DNA from: Lachnospiraceae bacterium
GTDB taxonomy: Bacteria; Bacillota; Clostridia; Lachnospirales; Lachnospiraceae
NCBI GenBank assembly: GCA_017473905.1
Contig: JAFUJA010000013.1
Coordinates: 1-44,705, forward strand
DNA length: 44,705 bases
Direction: 5' to 3'
The notes beneath the pieces were generated by a model, which worked only from the letters and a program-made list of their open reading frames with translations, did no database searches and was not told where the DNA came from. Below, in pieces: positions 16,778 to 25,811 of the stretch. The translations under genes and the position numbers were made by a program. Within the stretch, counting starts at the first letter, position 1, and each line of letters starts with the position of its first letter.

Positions 16778-18106
16778 ATGGAGAAGAAACGTCGCGGAAG
16801 CATTTACCGGTCAATTCCGGCAATGTGTATCATACCGTTATTTCTTTTGGGGATTTTAATTATGTGCTTCTGTTCATACCGTTATATGGCAGCAATGCAC
16901 GAAAAAGTAGAAAAAGAGCTGGAAAGTATCGCCGGCACGGTTCTCACATTTTATGATTATCTGTATCCGGGGGAGTATGCCCTGGTAACGGAAGGGAACA
17001 TTGCGGCTTTTTATAAAGGAGAGAAGGAAATCACCGGAGATTTTGAAGTGATTGACCGCTTAAAAGAAGAAACCGGTGCGGAAATTACCTTCTTTTACAA
17101 GGACACAAGAATGGTAACTACCATAAAAGATGCTTCAGGGGAGCGTCTTATCGGGTCAGGTGCCAATTCTGTCATTTGTCGGGATGTTTTAGAAGGAAAA
17201 CAGTCGAAATTTTATAAAAATATTGGGATTGGAGACGGGGAGTATTTCGGTTACTATACACCGATTCTGAATCCCCAGGGAGGCTGCGTGGGTATGCTTG
17301 CGGTATCAATTTCTGCAGAACATGTAAGCAGTCTTGTGGTAAAGGCCGTTCTGCCCATGATTTTTCTCGTGCTGGCTGTAATGCTTGCGGGCGGCGTGGT
17401 ATCCTACCTTTATGCCCGGGATTTGACCAGGGGAATTGCAGGCATCCAGAAAAGCCTTGCCAATGTTGCGGCAGGGGACCTGAGCAAAGAGCCGGAGTAT
17501 TTTGTCATGGAAAGAAATGATGAGTTAACGGATATGGGCCGTTCCATTCTTGCCATGCAGAAGGAACTTCGCGTACTTATCGAAAGAGATGCGCTGACGG
17601 AGCTTTATAACAGACGCTGCGCCAATACCCGTCTTGCCAAAATGATTCAGAAGTCTTTCAACACGGGAACAAAGTACTGTATCGCAATCGGGGACATTGA
17701 CTTTTTTAAAAAGGTTAACGATACCTACGGTCACGAGAAGGGCGATATGGTTTTAAAAGAAGTTTCCGCACAGTTCCGCCACGCCTTAAACGGCAAGTGT
17801 TTTGCGGTGCGCTGGGGCGGTGAGGAGTTTCTGTTTGCCTTTGATGAAATGGATATAAAAGCAGCGACGGAGAAGCTGAACGAGATTACGGATAAAATCA
17901 GAGCCATGGAATTTCCCGTGGCAGAAGAAGGGGGAGATGTATTCCGGATTACCATGACCTTCGGTATTGTGGAAGGGGATGCGGAGTATGATCTGGATAC
18001 CCATATCAGAGTTGCGGACGAGCGGCTGTACCGGGGTAAAACCGGCGGAAGAAACCGGATTGTGGACGGTTCATCCTTAAAAGATGAAATGACAGCAAAG
18101 GAATAA
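16778..18106 (+). CDS. Membrane-bound diguanylate cyclase (GGDEF)
   Basis: A 442-residue protein. TM1 is near residues 13-34, then an extracellular sensor of about 160 residues (Cache-like), TM2 near 195-215, a HAMP segment, and a GGDEF domain. The active site reads GGEEF (about residue 347), an active variant. The product-inhibition RxxD motif is absent: the residues in its place are NGKC. It should make c-di-GMP from two GTP in response to an external signal. The start at 16778 has GGGGAGG upstream; a longer frame from 16709 begins in the repeat and is rejected. Confidence 0.88.
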   Translation: MEKKRRGSIYRSIPAMCIIPLFLLGILIMCFCSYRYMAAMHEKVEKELESIAGTVLTFYDYLYPGEYALVTEGNIAAFYKGEKEITGDFEVIDRLKEETGAEITFFYKDTRMVTTIKDASGERLIGSGANSVICRDVLEGKQSKFYKNIGIGDGEYFGYYTPILNPQGGCVGMLAVSISAEHVSSLVVKAVLPMIFLVLAVMLAGGVVSYLYARDLTRGIAGIQKSLANVAAGDLSKEPEYFVMERNDELTDMGRSILAMQKELRVLIERDALTELYNRRCANTRLAKMIQKSFNTGTKYCIAIGDIDFFKKVNDTYGHEKGDMVLKEVSAQFRHALNGKCFAVRWGGEEFLFAFDEMDIKAATEKLNEITDKIRAMEFPVAEEGGDVFRITMTFGIVEGDAEYDLDTHIRVADERLYRGKTGGRNRIVDGSSLKDEMTAKE

Positions 18107-18112
18107 ACCGAA

Positions 18113-19336
18113 ATGAAGAATGAAAGAACATTAAATACCATAACACGTCCTCTTTATGAAGAGGATGCTTATCTCTCTGTTTTTGAAGGAAAGGTTCTTA
18201 CATGTAAGGCAGCAGAGATTCACAAAGAGGGTAAAACCATCTCCTGTTACGGAATTTCTCTGGATGCCACCGCATTTTTCCCGGAAGGGGGCGGTCAGGA
18301 AGCGGACCGGGGACTTTTAAACGGTCAGGAAGTTTTAGATGTAAAAAAAGAAGACGGTGCGGTATTTCATTACGTAAAAGAGCCTATTCCGGAGGGAAGC
18401 GTGGTAAAAGGTGAAGTGGACTTCGAAATCCGCTTCCGCCGTATGCAGAACCATTCGGGAGAGCATTTATTCTGCGGACTGATTCATTCTCTTTACGGGT
18501 TCGAAAATGTAGGCTTCCACATGGGGGCCGATGGTGTTACCGTGGATGTAAACGGAGCTTTGACGGAGGAAGATTTTGACCGTCTGGAAGCCCTTGCGAA
18601 TCGGGGTGTGGCAGAGAATGCGGCAATCTACGCAGTATTTCCCGATACTCCGGATGAAATGGAATACCGGAGTAAAATTGAACTGGAAGAGGATGTGCGG
18701 GTAGTCATTATCGAGGGTTATGATGCCTGTGCCTGCTGTGCGCCCCACGTAAAAACCACGGGCGAAATCGGTGTGATAAAGGTCATTGATTTTATGAGTC
18801 ACCGGGGCGGAACCCGTTTTACCTTAAAATGCGGTCTGGATGCCTACGGGGATTATTGTCTTCTTCATAAGCAAATCGGCAAATCCATGCGCATTTTATC
18901 TGCAAAAAGAGATGCCTGCGACGAGGCACTTGAGCGTTTGTCACGTCAGATGAAAGAACAGCATGAAACGATTTTACGGCTGAAAAAAGAAATCACTTCT
19001 TTCTATGTGAACGGATTGCACGAAGATGCGCGAAACGGAAATCTTCCGGAATATAAAATTGTGTTTGCGGCGGATTTGGATGAAGTACAGATGCGTACCC
19101 TTGTAAATGAGGGCTTTACCCTGTTTCCCGGGATTGTGGGCGTTTTTATGGGAAGTGATGAAGCCGGATACCGTTATATTCTGGGTAAAAATGCCTCGAA
19201 TGCGGAAATGGATTTAAAAGCATTTACCGTCACCATGAATCAGCAGCTTTCCGGCAGAGGGGGCGGCTCGCCGGTTATGGTTCAGGGAAGTGTTTCGGCT
19301 GTCCGTAAGGAAATAGAGGCATTTTTCACTGAATAG
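18113..19336 (+). CDS. Alanyl-tRNA editing protein, AlaX-L type
   Basis: A 407-residue protein homologous to the editing and C-terminal domains of alanyl-tRNA synthetase without the synthetase. Zinc ligands are visible: His114 and His118 in NHSGEHLFCG, and Cys208 with His212 in CACCAPH. A coiled coil (about 260-300) leads to a DHHA1 domain ending in GRGGGSPVMVQGS. It would hydrolyse Ser- or Gly-tRNA-Ala in trans. It begins 6 bases after the diguanylate cyclase, so the two are probably co-transcribed, though no functional link is evident. Confidence 0.9.
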   Translation: MKNERTLNTITRPLYEEDAYLSVFEGKVLTCKAAEIHKEGKTISCYGISLDATAFFPEGGGQEADRGLLNGQEVLDVKKEDGAVFHYVKEPIPEGSVVKGEVDFEIRFRRMQNHSGEHLFCGLIHSLYGFENVGFHMGADGVTVDVNGALTEEDFDRLEALANRGVAENAAIYAVFPDTPDEMEYRSKIELEEDVRVVIIEGYDACACCAPHVKTTGEIGVIKVIDFMSHRGGTRFTLKCGLDAYGDYCLLHKQIGKSMRILSAKRDACDEALERLSRQMKEQHETILRLKKEITSFYVNGLHEDARNGNLPEYKIVFAADLDEVQMRTLVNEGFTLFPGIVGVFMGSDEAGYRYILGKNASNAEMDLKAFTVTMNQQLSGRGGGSPVMVQGSVSAVRKEIEAFFTE

Positions 19337-19426
19337 GATTCCTGTGCGTGAGGCAGGATGATTGAATTACATTTTTCTCGAAAAATAAGAAATTTGATAA
19401 AAATCGCAAATATTTAAAAAAATATA

Positions 19427-19455
19427 TTGTAAAAAAATGTAAGTTTTTATATAAT
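19427..19455 (+). promoter_or_regulatory. Promoter of the phosphodiesterase gene
   Basis: TTGTAA at 19427-19432 and TATAAT at 19450-19455 are 17 bases apart, in an A/T-rich gap after the AlaX gene. The leader is about 45 bases and ends in CCAGGAGG. No c-di-GMP riboswitch motif is visible in it. Confidence 0.7.
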
Positions 19456-19508
19456 GAGCGTAGGGGAATTCTGACTTTTTTGGGGTAAGAAAGCCAGGAG
19501 GATTTGAA

Positions 19509-21467
19509 ATGGATTTCATATTGCACTATGACGTGGCAGCGTTTCTTCTGTGCATCATCGTAATTGCTTTGTTTTTATCAAGAAAGCATTTTTTTACAAA
19601 ATCAAATACATTCTTTTGTCTGATGTGCGTACTTCTTTTAGAATCTACCGTATTAGACATCTTTCGTGTGTACACACTTCAGCATTTGGACGAAGTACCG
19701 TTATGGGTGGACTATGTGGTGAACGGAGTGTCTTTTTTGTCGTATAACGGCATTCAGCTTACGTTTTTCCGCTATATTTTAACCATTACGGGTGTGGAGG
19801 ACACCAAAATCGGAAAGGTATTGAAAGCTGTTTCTTATGCAGCACTTTTCTACCTTTCTCTTTTGCTTGCAACTACACCGTTTACAAAGCTGGCCTTTTA
19901 TTTCGAAGACGGGGTGTATCAGAAGGGATTTTTGTTCCTGTCCCTGTATTTTACTGCGTACAGCCTGATTATCGTATCTATTTTTGTTACCTTGTATTCC
20001 AAAAAAGAAATAACCCGTTACCAGAAGCTTACCACTGTTTTTATGGCACTTGGAACTTCCACGGCATACTTAATTCAGCTGTTCTGGGAAAATATTTTAA
20101 TCAGCAACTTTGTGGCATCCGTGCTGCTTCTGATTCTGTATCATTCCCTGCAGAGTCCCAGGGAGTATTTGGAAGAAGGTATGGATGTTTATAATTCCAA
20201 AGCCTTCCTTGAAAAAACCGGCTATCTTCTGGGCAGAAAGAAAAGCTTTACCGTGCTTGCCTTTGAACTTGACGGTTTCCAGTTTGTAAACCAGATTATG
20301 GGTATGGAAAGCGGCAGACGTCTTTTAGAGTCTGTGGCAAAGGAATGTCAGGAAAGCCATAAAGGTGATTTATACTATCTTGGAGAGACGAAATTTGCAT
20401 ATATTTTTGAGAAGAACAATTCGGAACTGCCGATTTATTCCGACTGGATTCACTGGCGCTTCCTTTCGGCGTTCCGTGTAAACGGTGTACGTGTGAACCT
20501 GACGGCGAAGCTTTGTGCGGTTTGCTGTCCAGAGGTTGAGCCGGAGCATGAAAAGCTTCTTACCGCAATTAATCTGTCTCTGCAAATGTGTAAAAAAGAA
20601 AATTATATGGAAGTATACTGGCCTACCAAAGAAGAAATTGTGGCATGCCAGCGTTCCACGCTGATTACCCATATTTTAAAAAGAGCGGTGCGCAACAAAG
20701 AGTTTGAGGTATATTTTCAGCCGATTTATTCTGCACAGGATAAGCGTTTCAGCGTTGCGGAGGCTTTGGTCCGTTTAAAAGATCCCGAGCTTGGTTTTAT
20801 TCCTCCCGATGAGTTTATTCCCATTGCGGAGCGTTCCGGTCTCATTCTGGAAATCGGCGATATCGTATTTAAAAAGGTGTGCGAATTTATGGCAAGCAAA
20901 GCCGTTGCCAAATTCGGTGTCCGTTACATAGAAGTGAATCTTTCCATGGTACAGTGTATGCAGGAAAACCTTCACAAACATATGGTGGAAATTATGGACG
21001 AAAATGCCATTCCCCACTGCATGATTGACTTCGAAATTACAGAGACCTATGCAAACGGAGACAATCATGTGCTTCTGCAGAATATGGAAGCGCTGATTGA
21101 GAAAGGCTGCAGTTTTGCGGTAGATGATTACGGTACAGGCTTCTCCAATACTGATTACCTGATTGAGTTCCCCTTCGAACTGGTGAAGCTGGATAAAAGT
21201 TTCATCTGGGCTGCGGACAGCAATGAGAAGGCAAAGACCGTGCTGAGCCATACTGCATCCATGATTGACAGTCTGAATTTAAAAATCGTGGCAGAAGGTG
21301 TGGAAACCTACGAACAGGCAAAATACCTTTTGGATATGGGATGCGAATTCCTTCAGGGATACTACTTCTCACCGCCCATTCCGCCACAGAAATACTTGGA
21401 ATTCCTTCGAAATTCCCAGCAGATTATCAAAGAAAAGCTGCTGGATAAGGCAGAAGCAAATGCATAA
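19509..21467 (+). CDS. Membrane c-di-GMP phosphodiesterase (degenerate GGDEF plus EAL)
   Basis: A 652-residue protein with six or seven membrane helices in the first 215 residues, a GGDEF-like domain (about 230-380) and an EAL domain (about 400-640). The GGDEF motif is lost: GETKF stands in its place, so this half is probably regulatory. The EAL half keeps the catalytic set: EALVRL (about residue 418), EVNLS, ITE, DDYGTGFS, KLDKSF, AEGVET and LQGYYFS. It should cut c-di-GMP to pGpG, opposing the diguanylate cyclase 3 kb upstream. It has its own promoter and a CCAGGAGG ribosome site. Confidence 0.9.
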   Translation: MDFILHYDVAAFLLCIIVIALFLSRKHFFTKSNTFFCLMCVLLLESTVLDIFRVYTLQHLDEVPLWVDYVVNGVSFLSYNGIQLTFFRYILTITGVEDTKIGKVLKAVSYAALFYLSLLLATTPFTKLAFYFEDGVYQKGFLFLSLYFTAYSLIIVSIFVTLYSKKEITRYQKLTTVFMALGTSTAYLIQLFWENILISNFVASVLLLILYHSLQSPREYLEEGMDVYNSKAFLEKTGYLLGRKKSFTVLAFELDGFQFVNQIMGMESGRRLLESVAKECQESHKGDLYYLGETKFAYIFEKNNSELPIYSDWIHWRFLSAFRVNGVRVNLTAKLCAVCCPEVEPEHEKLLTAINLSLQMCKKENYMEVYWPTKEEIVACQRSTLITHILKRAVRNKEFEVYFQPIYSAQDKRFSVAEALVRLKDPELGFIPPDEFIPIAERSGLILEIGDIVFKKVCEFMASKAVAKFGVRYIEVNLSMVQCMQENLHKHMVEIMDENAIPHCMIDFEITETYANGDNHVLLQNMEALIEKGCSFAVDDYGTGFSNTDYLIEFPFELVKLDKSFIWAADSNEKAKTVLSHTASMIDSLNLKIVAEGVETYEQAKYLLDMGCEFLQGYYFSPPIPPQKYLEFLRNSQQIIKEKLLDKAEANA

Positions 21468-21490
21468 ATTATAAAATGTTGATAAATTTG

Positions 21491-21519
21491 TTGACATTTC
21501 GGGGTAAAAAAAAGATAAT
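21491..21519 (+). promoter_or_regulatory. Consensus promoter of the 21.5 kb RNA
   Basis: TTGACA at 21491-21496 and GATAAT at 21514-21519 are separated by 17 bases. It lies only 23 bases after the phosphodiesterase stop codon and drives no visible protein gene; the next structural signals are the RNA hairpins and a terminator. Confidence 0.78.
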
Positions 21520-21525
21520 TATATT

Positions 21526-21712
21526 GTTATATTGCTATTAATCATTTATTAATAGACATGATACGAGGGATTCTATCCCCCTTCCCCCCCTCAAATATAT
21601 CTGTAAGGATTTTCCTTCCAGAACCTTCAAAGGCAGCGATGTCTTTGACTTATAGAAACCCTCGTATCATATATACAAAAGCAGGTGTGCGTTTTCCAAC
21701 GCACACTTTTTT
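21526..21712 (+). ncRNA. Structured non-coding RNA, unidentified
   Basis: Promoter to terminator is about 187 bases. The fold is clear on paper. A long closing stem pairs 21558-21569 with 21659-21670 (12 base pairs), then one A-A mismatch, then 21571-21576 with 21652-21657 (6 more). Inside are two hairpins, 21601-21609 with 21613-21621 (AAGGA/TCCTT extended by CTG/CAG) and 21627-21634 with 21641-21648 (TCAAAGGC with GTCTTTGA, including one G-U pair, loop AGCGAT). Between the closing stem and the first hairpin is an unpaired tract with runs of five and seven Cs (21577-21592). A terminator hairpin ends it. Apart from promoter and terminator, nothing else is seen in the gap 21468-21836. I cannot assign it to a known family; 6S RNA has the right length but usually one long rod. 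Confidence 0.75.
21685..21712 (+). terminator. Terminator of the structured RNA
   Basis: Arms GTGTGCGTT (21685-21693) and AACGCACAC (21698-21706) pair perfectly around TTCC and are followed by six Ts. Confidence 0.92.
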
Positions 21713-21778
21713 GCTTCACGGGAAATTTAGTCAAGTAAAAATATGCAGAAGCAATAAATCAGGCAACTGCGGGGTGCA

Positions 21779-21808
21779 TTTACAATTTTCACAATTGCGT
21801 GATATAGT
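21779..21808 (+). promoter_or_regulatory. Promoter of cca
   Basis: TTTACA at 21779-21784 and TATAGT at 21803-21808 have 18 bases between them; the start would be near 21815. TTAGGAG then precedes the cca start. Confidence 0.6.
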
Positions 21809-21836
21809 AAGGGGAAGACGTTTTTAGGAGAATAGC

Positions 21837-23171
21837 ATGATAATTCAGTTACCGGAACATGTAAAAAACATTATAGAGACTTTAGAGCGGGCTGGCTATG
21901 AGGCTTATGCCGTGGGTGGTTGTGTCAGGGATTCCCTTTTGGGGAGAATTCCCAATGACTGGGACATTACAACCTCCGCAGACCCCTATCAGGTAAAAGC
22001 TTTGTTTCCCCGCACTTTTGATACGGGAATCCAGCACGGAACCGTAACCGTTTTGATGGATCATGTGGGATATGAAGTAACCACTTATCGTATTGACGGA
22101 AAATATGAGGACGGAAGGCATCCGACGGAGGTTCTTTTTACACGGAATCTGGAAGAGGATTTGCTGCGCAGGGATTTTACCATCAATGCCATGGCTTATA
22201 ATGAGAGCCGGGGACTGGTGGATATTTTTGGCGGCATAAAAGATATGGAAGAAGGAATCATCCGGTGTGTAGGAGACCCCTACGCAAGATTTGAGGAAGA
22301 TGCCCTGCGGCTTTTGAGAGCGGTGCGTTTTGCGGCGCAGCTTTCTTACTCCATTGAGGAAGAAACCCGTAAGGCGATGAAGGCGCTGGCTCCCAATCTG
22401 CGTAAAATCAGTGCGGAGAGAATTATGGTGGAGCTGGTTAAAATGATCGTTTCCCCCAATCCTTCCATGCTGCGGGAGGCATATGCATGCGGTCTGACTG
22501 CCGAATTTTTACCTGAATTTGACTCCATTATGGAGATGAAGCAGAACAATCCACACCATTGTTATACTGTGGGGGAGCATACGATAAAAGCCATGGAACA
22601 GGTGCCGGCAGAGAAGGAATTACGTCTTGCCATGCTGTTTCATGACATGGGGAAACCCTCCTGTAAAACCGTGGATGAGGAGGGAATTGACCATTTTTAC
22701 GGTCATCCCGAGAAGTCCGAGGAAATGGCGGGCAAAATTTTAAGCCGCCTGCGTTTCGACAATGAAACAAAGACAAGGGTTTGTCGTCTTGTGCGATATC
22801 ATGATGAGAGAATTGAAGGGGGCGAGAAGTATATGCGCAGGGCAATTGCCCGTATCGGTGCAGAATATTTCCCTGAGATTTTCTCTGTCTGGGTGGGAGA
22901 CATTCTTGCCCAGAGCGATTATAAAAGAGACGAGAAATTGTCCAGAGTGAAGCAAAACCGAATGGACTATGAAAGCATTATGGAGAAGCGTCAGTGCATT
23001 TCAAGGGATACCCTTGCCGTAAAAGGCGGGGAACTGATTCAGGCAGGTATGAAACCCGGAAAAGAAATCGGCGAGGTGCTGAACCGTATGCTGGAGGAAG
23101 TAATCGAAAATCCGGAGCGGAATGACAAGGAATACCTTCTGGAAAAATATTGTCCCGGTTATAAAAATTAA
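21837..23171 (+). CDS. cca: CCA tRNA nucleotidyltransferase
   Basis: A 444-residue class II enzyme. VGGCVRDSLLGRIPNDWDIT holds the nucleotidyltransferase signature with its metal-binding DWD; RRDFTINAMAYN and RFEEDALRLLRAVRFAAQL are the next family motifs. An HD domain follows, with HDMGKP near residue 265. It adds or repairs the 3' CCA end of tRNAs; the HD part may give phosphatase activity. It has its own promoter after the structured RNA's terminator. Confidence 0.95.
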   Translation: MIIQLPEHVKNIIETLERAGYEAYAVGGCVRDSLLGRIPNDWDITTSADPYQVKALFPRTFDTGIQHGTVTVLMDHVGYEVTTYRIDGKYEDGRHPTEVLFTRNLEEDLLRRDFTINAMAYNESRGLVDIFGGIKDMEEGIIRCVGDPYARFEEDALRLLRAVRFAAQLSYSIEEETRKAMKALAPNLRKISAERIMVELVKMIVSPNPSMLREAYACGLTAEFLPEFDSIMEMKQNNPHHCYTVGEHTIKAMEQVPAEKELRLAMLFHDMGKPSCKTVDEEGIDHFYGHPEKSEEMAGKILSRLRFDNETKTRVCRLVRYHDERIEGGEKYMRRAIARIGAEYFPEIFSVWVGDILAQSDYKRDEKLSRVKQNRMDYESIMEKRQCISRDTLAVKGGELIQAGMKPGKEIGEVLNRMLEEVIENPERNDKEYLLEKYCPGYKN

Positions 23172-23256
23172 TAAAACAAAACATTTTTTTCTTATTTTCT
23201 TCATATCTTTAGTTAGCGTGAATCGGATATGTTACGGATATGAAGGAGGAAAAAAT

Positions 23257-24252
23257 ATGAATGACCGCGCTGTCAGTTTATTGGAAAATTATGATTTTAC
23301 GGTGCTTCGAACCTATAAGGGAAGGGGAGCGATTCTGTGCGAAACCGACAGGGGACTTAAAATCATGAAGGAGTATAAGGCCCCGGCAGCCAAGCTTGCC
23401 CTTATGGATGCCCTCCTTGGCAATGTAAAAGAGATGGCGTTGGTTGACGTGGATGCTCCGGTGGCGGACCGGGAAGGGAATTTTATCTGCCGTGACCGGG
23501 ACGGAATTTCCTATGTGGTGAAGGATTATTTTGAAGGAAGAGAATGTTCACCAAGGGATACGGAGGATTTGCGGAAGTGTTTTCGCGCCATGGCGCTTTT
23601 ACATACGGGACTGTTTTATCCAAGGGAAAAAACCCCGGAAGGACTGGTGCGGTTCGACCCGGAAGGAGAATTTGCCCGGCAGAATGCCCTTTTACGTAAA
23701 ATCAGGAAATATCTTCGGGAACGGGGAAATAAAACCGCTTTTGAGCTGGCTCTTTTAGGAGAATATAAAAGGTTCGAGGATTTGGCGGAGAAAACCCTTA
23801 CCAGATTAAAACAGGAGGATTTTACATCCTTTTATGAAAAGGTAGAACGGGAAAAATCCTTTATTCACGGGGATTGCCAGTACCATAACATGCTTCTGGA
23901 AAAGGATAAAATGGCGGTGATTAATTTCGAAAAATGCCGTTGGGACAGTCCGGTGGGCGACCTTGCCAATTTCCTGCGTAAGGTTCTTGAAAAGTGTCGC
24001 TGGGACCCGGCAACGGGACGGATTCTTTTGGATGAATATGAGGCGGTGAATCCCTTATCCGACAGCGGAAAACGCCAGCTTTTTTACAGGCTTGCTTACC
24101 CTGAAAAATTCCGTAAGGTGGCCAATTCCTACTATAATTCCAACAAAGCATTCCAGTCCCAGGTATACATGGAAAAACTTGGGCAGATTTGCCTTCTGGA
24201 AGAAGACAAGGAAAAGTTTTTACGCAAAATTTTTCATGATATGATAGAATAG
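23257..24252 (+). CDS. CotS-family spore-coat / aminoglycoside-phosphotransferase-like kinase
   Basis: A 331-residue protein with an APH-type kinase fold. FIHGDCQYHNMLL is the catalytic loop (HGD...N), but the metal motif that is usually D-x-D reads INFEKCRWDSPVGDLANFLR, the form seen in CotS-type proteins, so catalysis is uncertain. CotS proteins sit in the spore coat of Bacillus; clostridial members are common and little studied. The start at 23257 is chosen for GAAGGAGG just upstream; the frame is open 45 codons further but overlaps the end of cca. Confidence 0.8.
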   Translation: MNDRAVSLLENYDFTVLRTYKGRGAILCETDRGLKIMKEYKAPAAKLALMDALLGNVKEMALVDVDAPVADREGNFICRDRDGISYVVKDYFEGRECSPRDTEDLRKCFRAMALLHTGLFYPREKTPEGLVRFDPEGEFARQNALLRKIRKYLRERGNKTAFELALLGEYKRFEDLAEKTLTRLKQEDFTSFYEKVEREKSFIHGDCQYHNMLLEKDKMAVINFEKCRWDSPVGDLANFLRKVLEKCRWDPATGRILLDEYEAVNPLSDSGKRQLFYRLAYPEKFRKVANSYYNSNKAFQSQVYMEKLGQICLLEEDKEKFLRKIFHDMIE

Positions 24253-24288
24253 AAAAAAAGAGCAGATGCTCATAAAAAGGATAAAAAT

Positions 24289-25794
24289 ATGAAAGCAGAA
24301 AACAAAAGAATGAACCGGGAAAAAAGAAGATTTTTTCATCTGGGACTGTTTGTTGCCGGCCTGCTTTTTGCAGGCCTTTTCTCTTCCTGTACGACTGCAG
24401 GGGAGGATGGAAACCTGACAAATCCCGGTACAATTTCAGTGAACCATACTTATGAAGATACTGCCATACTGGTGAGCGCGGACCGGATTGAAAAGCTTCT
24501 GAATTTTCAGAATCTGGAAACCGGAAAGCGTTATACTTTAAGCTATGACGGCATTACTTCTTTTGCGGATAAATACGGTACCGCAATGTCGGCAGAGCAG
24601 CTGGTAACCGGCTCTATTGCGGACATTACTTTTATTAAAGAAAGCAAATATCTGAAGGATTTAAAATTATCTTCCGAGTATTTTTCCCTGTCTAAGGTTG
24701 CGTTTGAAGAGCTTTATAAAAAAGACACACGCATGACTCTTTTAGGGGAAGAATATAAGCTGGATGATTATCTTGTAATCGCTTCGGAGAGCGAAACCAT
24801 TGACAGAATGGAGCTTCATGAAGGAGACATGCTAACCATATACGGAAAAGACCATACGATTTACAGCATGCATCTTGAGCAGGGGCATGGCTACCTTCGT
24901 TTGGAAAATGCGGATTATTTTATCGGCGGCTGGATTGAAGTGGGAAACAAGGTTATCCAGAAAGTGACAGAGAATATGCTTCTTACGGTTCCTGAGGGCA
25001 CCTATGAAGTGCTTGTCAGCAACGATGGTGTCACCGGCGTAAAAAATGCCACCATCGGACGAAATCAGGAAGTAAGCATCGACCTTGGAGATATTGAGTT
25101 TGAGAAAAAAATGGGAAGCGTGTTGTTTGTGCTTCAGCCCTCCGATGCCACCCTTTATGTGGACGGAGCCAAGGTAAATACCGGCGGGCCGGTGTCTCTG
25201 GAATACGGCATTCACCAGCTGATTTGCCGGGCGGCAGACTATGAAACCATGTCAAGTTATATTAAAGTGGGAAGCCCCTATGCTTCCGTAACCCTAACCC
25301 TTACCAAGGAAGATGCGGAGGATTCTTCCGAAAAGGATTCCGAGAAATCTTCCGAGGACTCCTCCGATAAAAAAGACGAAGACTCTTCCGAAAGCAGTAC
25401 GGAACGCTCAACAGAGGATTCTTCCGAAAAATCAACAGAAGATTCCACGGAAAGCAGTTCGGAGAAATCCACGGAGGACAGCTCCGAAAGCTCAAGTGAA
25501 AAGGATGATGAGGATTCTTCCTCAGAGAATTCCTCCGAAGATGATTCGGAAGAGGAACCGGAGGTGGAAGTGACTGAGGGGGCCAAGGTTTATATTGATG
25601 CCCCGGAAGGCGTGGAAGTGTATCTGGACGGGGAGTATGTAGGCGTAACCCCTACCTTTTTTGCCAAGAAGGAAGGCACTCTGGTGGTAACCCTTCGTAA
25701 AACCGGTTATCAGACACGAAGCTACACTCTGCGTCTGGAAGATGATGATGCAGAAATTCACTACTCGTTCTCAGCATTGGTGAAATCCTCATAA
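24289..25794 (+). CDS. PEGA-domain lipoprotein with Ser/Glu/Asp linker
   Basis: A 501-residue exported protein. A charged N-terminus and hydrophobic helix end in LFSSC, a lipobox, so the mature protein begins at about Cys35. Residues about 60-270 are an uncharacterised beta-rich region; residues about 275-330 form one PEGA-like domain (VLFVLQPSDATLYVDGAKV), and residues about 425-500 a second, better one (VYIDAPEGVEVYLDGEYVG). Between them is an 80-residue linker made almost only of Ser, Glu, Asp, Lys and Thr; at DNA level a GAGGATTCTTCCGAAAA unit recurs. PEGA domains are found in surface proteins and often bind cell wall or partner proteins. It sits between the kinase gene and mazG, probably co-transcribed. 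Confidence 0.82.
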   Translation: MKAENKRMNREKRRFFHLGLFVAGLLFAGLFSSCTTAGEDGNLTNPGTISVNHTYEDTAILVSADRIEKLLNFQNLETGKRYTLSYDGITSFADKYGTAMSAEQLVTGSIADITFIKESKYLKDLKLSSEYFSLSKVAFEELYKKDTRMTLLGEEYKLDDYLVIASESETIDRMELHEGDMLTIYGKDHTIYSMHLEQGHGYLRLENADYFIGGWIEVGNKVIQKVTENMLLTVPEGTYEVLVSNDGVTGVKNATIGRNQEVSIDLGDIEFEKKMGSVLFVLQPSDATLYVDGAKVNTGGPVSLEYGIHQLICRAADYETMSSYIKVGSPYASVTLTLTKEDAEDSSEKDSEKSSEDSSDKKDEDSSESSTERSTEDSSEKSTEDSTESSSEKSTEDSSESSSEKDDEDSSSENSSEDDSEEEPEVEVTEGAKVYIDAPEGVEVYLDGEYVGVTPTFFAKKEGTLVVTLRKTGYQTRSYTLRLEDDDAEIHYSFSALVKSS

Positions 25795-25811
25795 AAGAAA
25801 AGAGGCCTGTC

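Noticed and set aside
19337-19508. c-di-GMP riboswitch before the phosphodiesterase
   Set aside because: The gap holds only a promoter and ribosome site; no riboswitch-like helices are visible.
21526-21712. Calling the RNA 6S RNA
   Set aside because: Length fits, but 6S is normally one long rod with a central bubble, whereas here two separate hairpins branch from the closing stem. It cannot be excluded without a covariance search.
21558-21827. An 89-codon open frame in the structured RNA region
   Set aside because: It has no ribosome site, runs over the long stem and terminator, and the composition does not look like protein.
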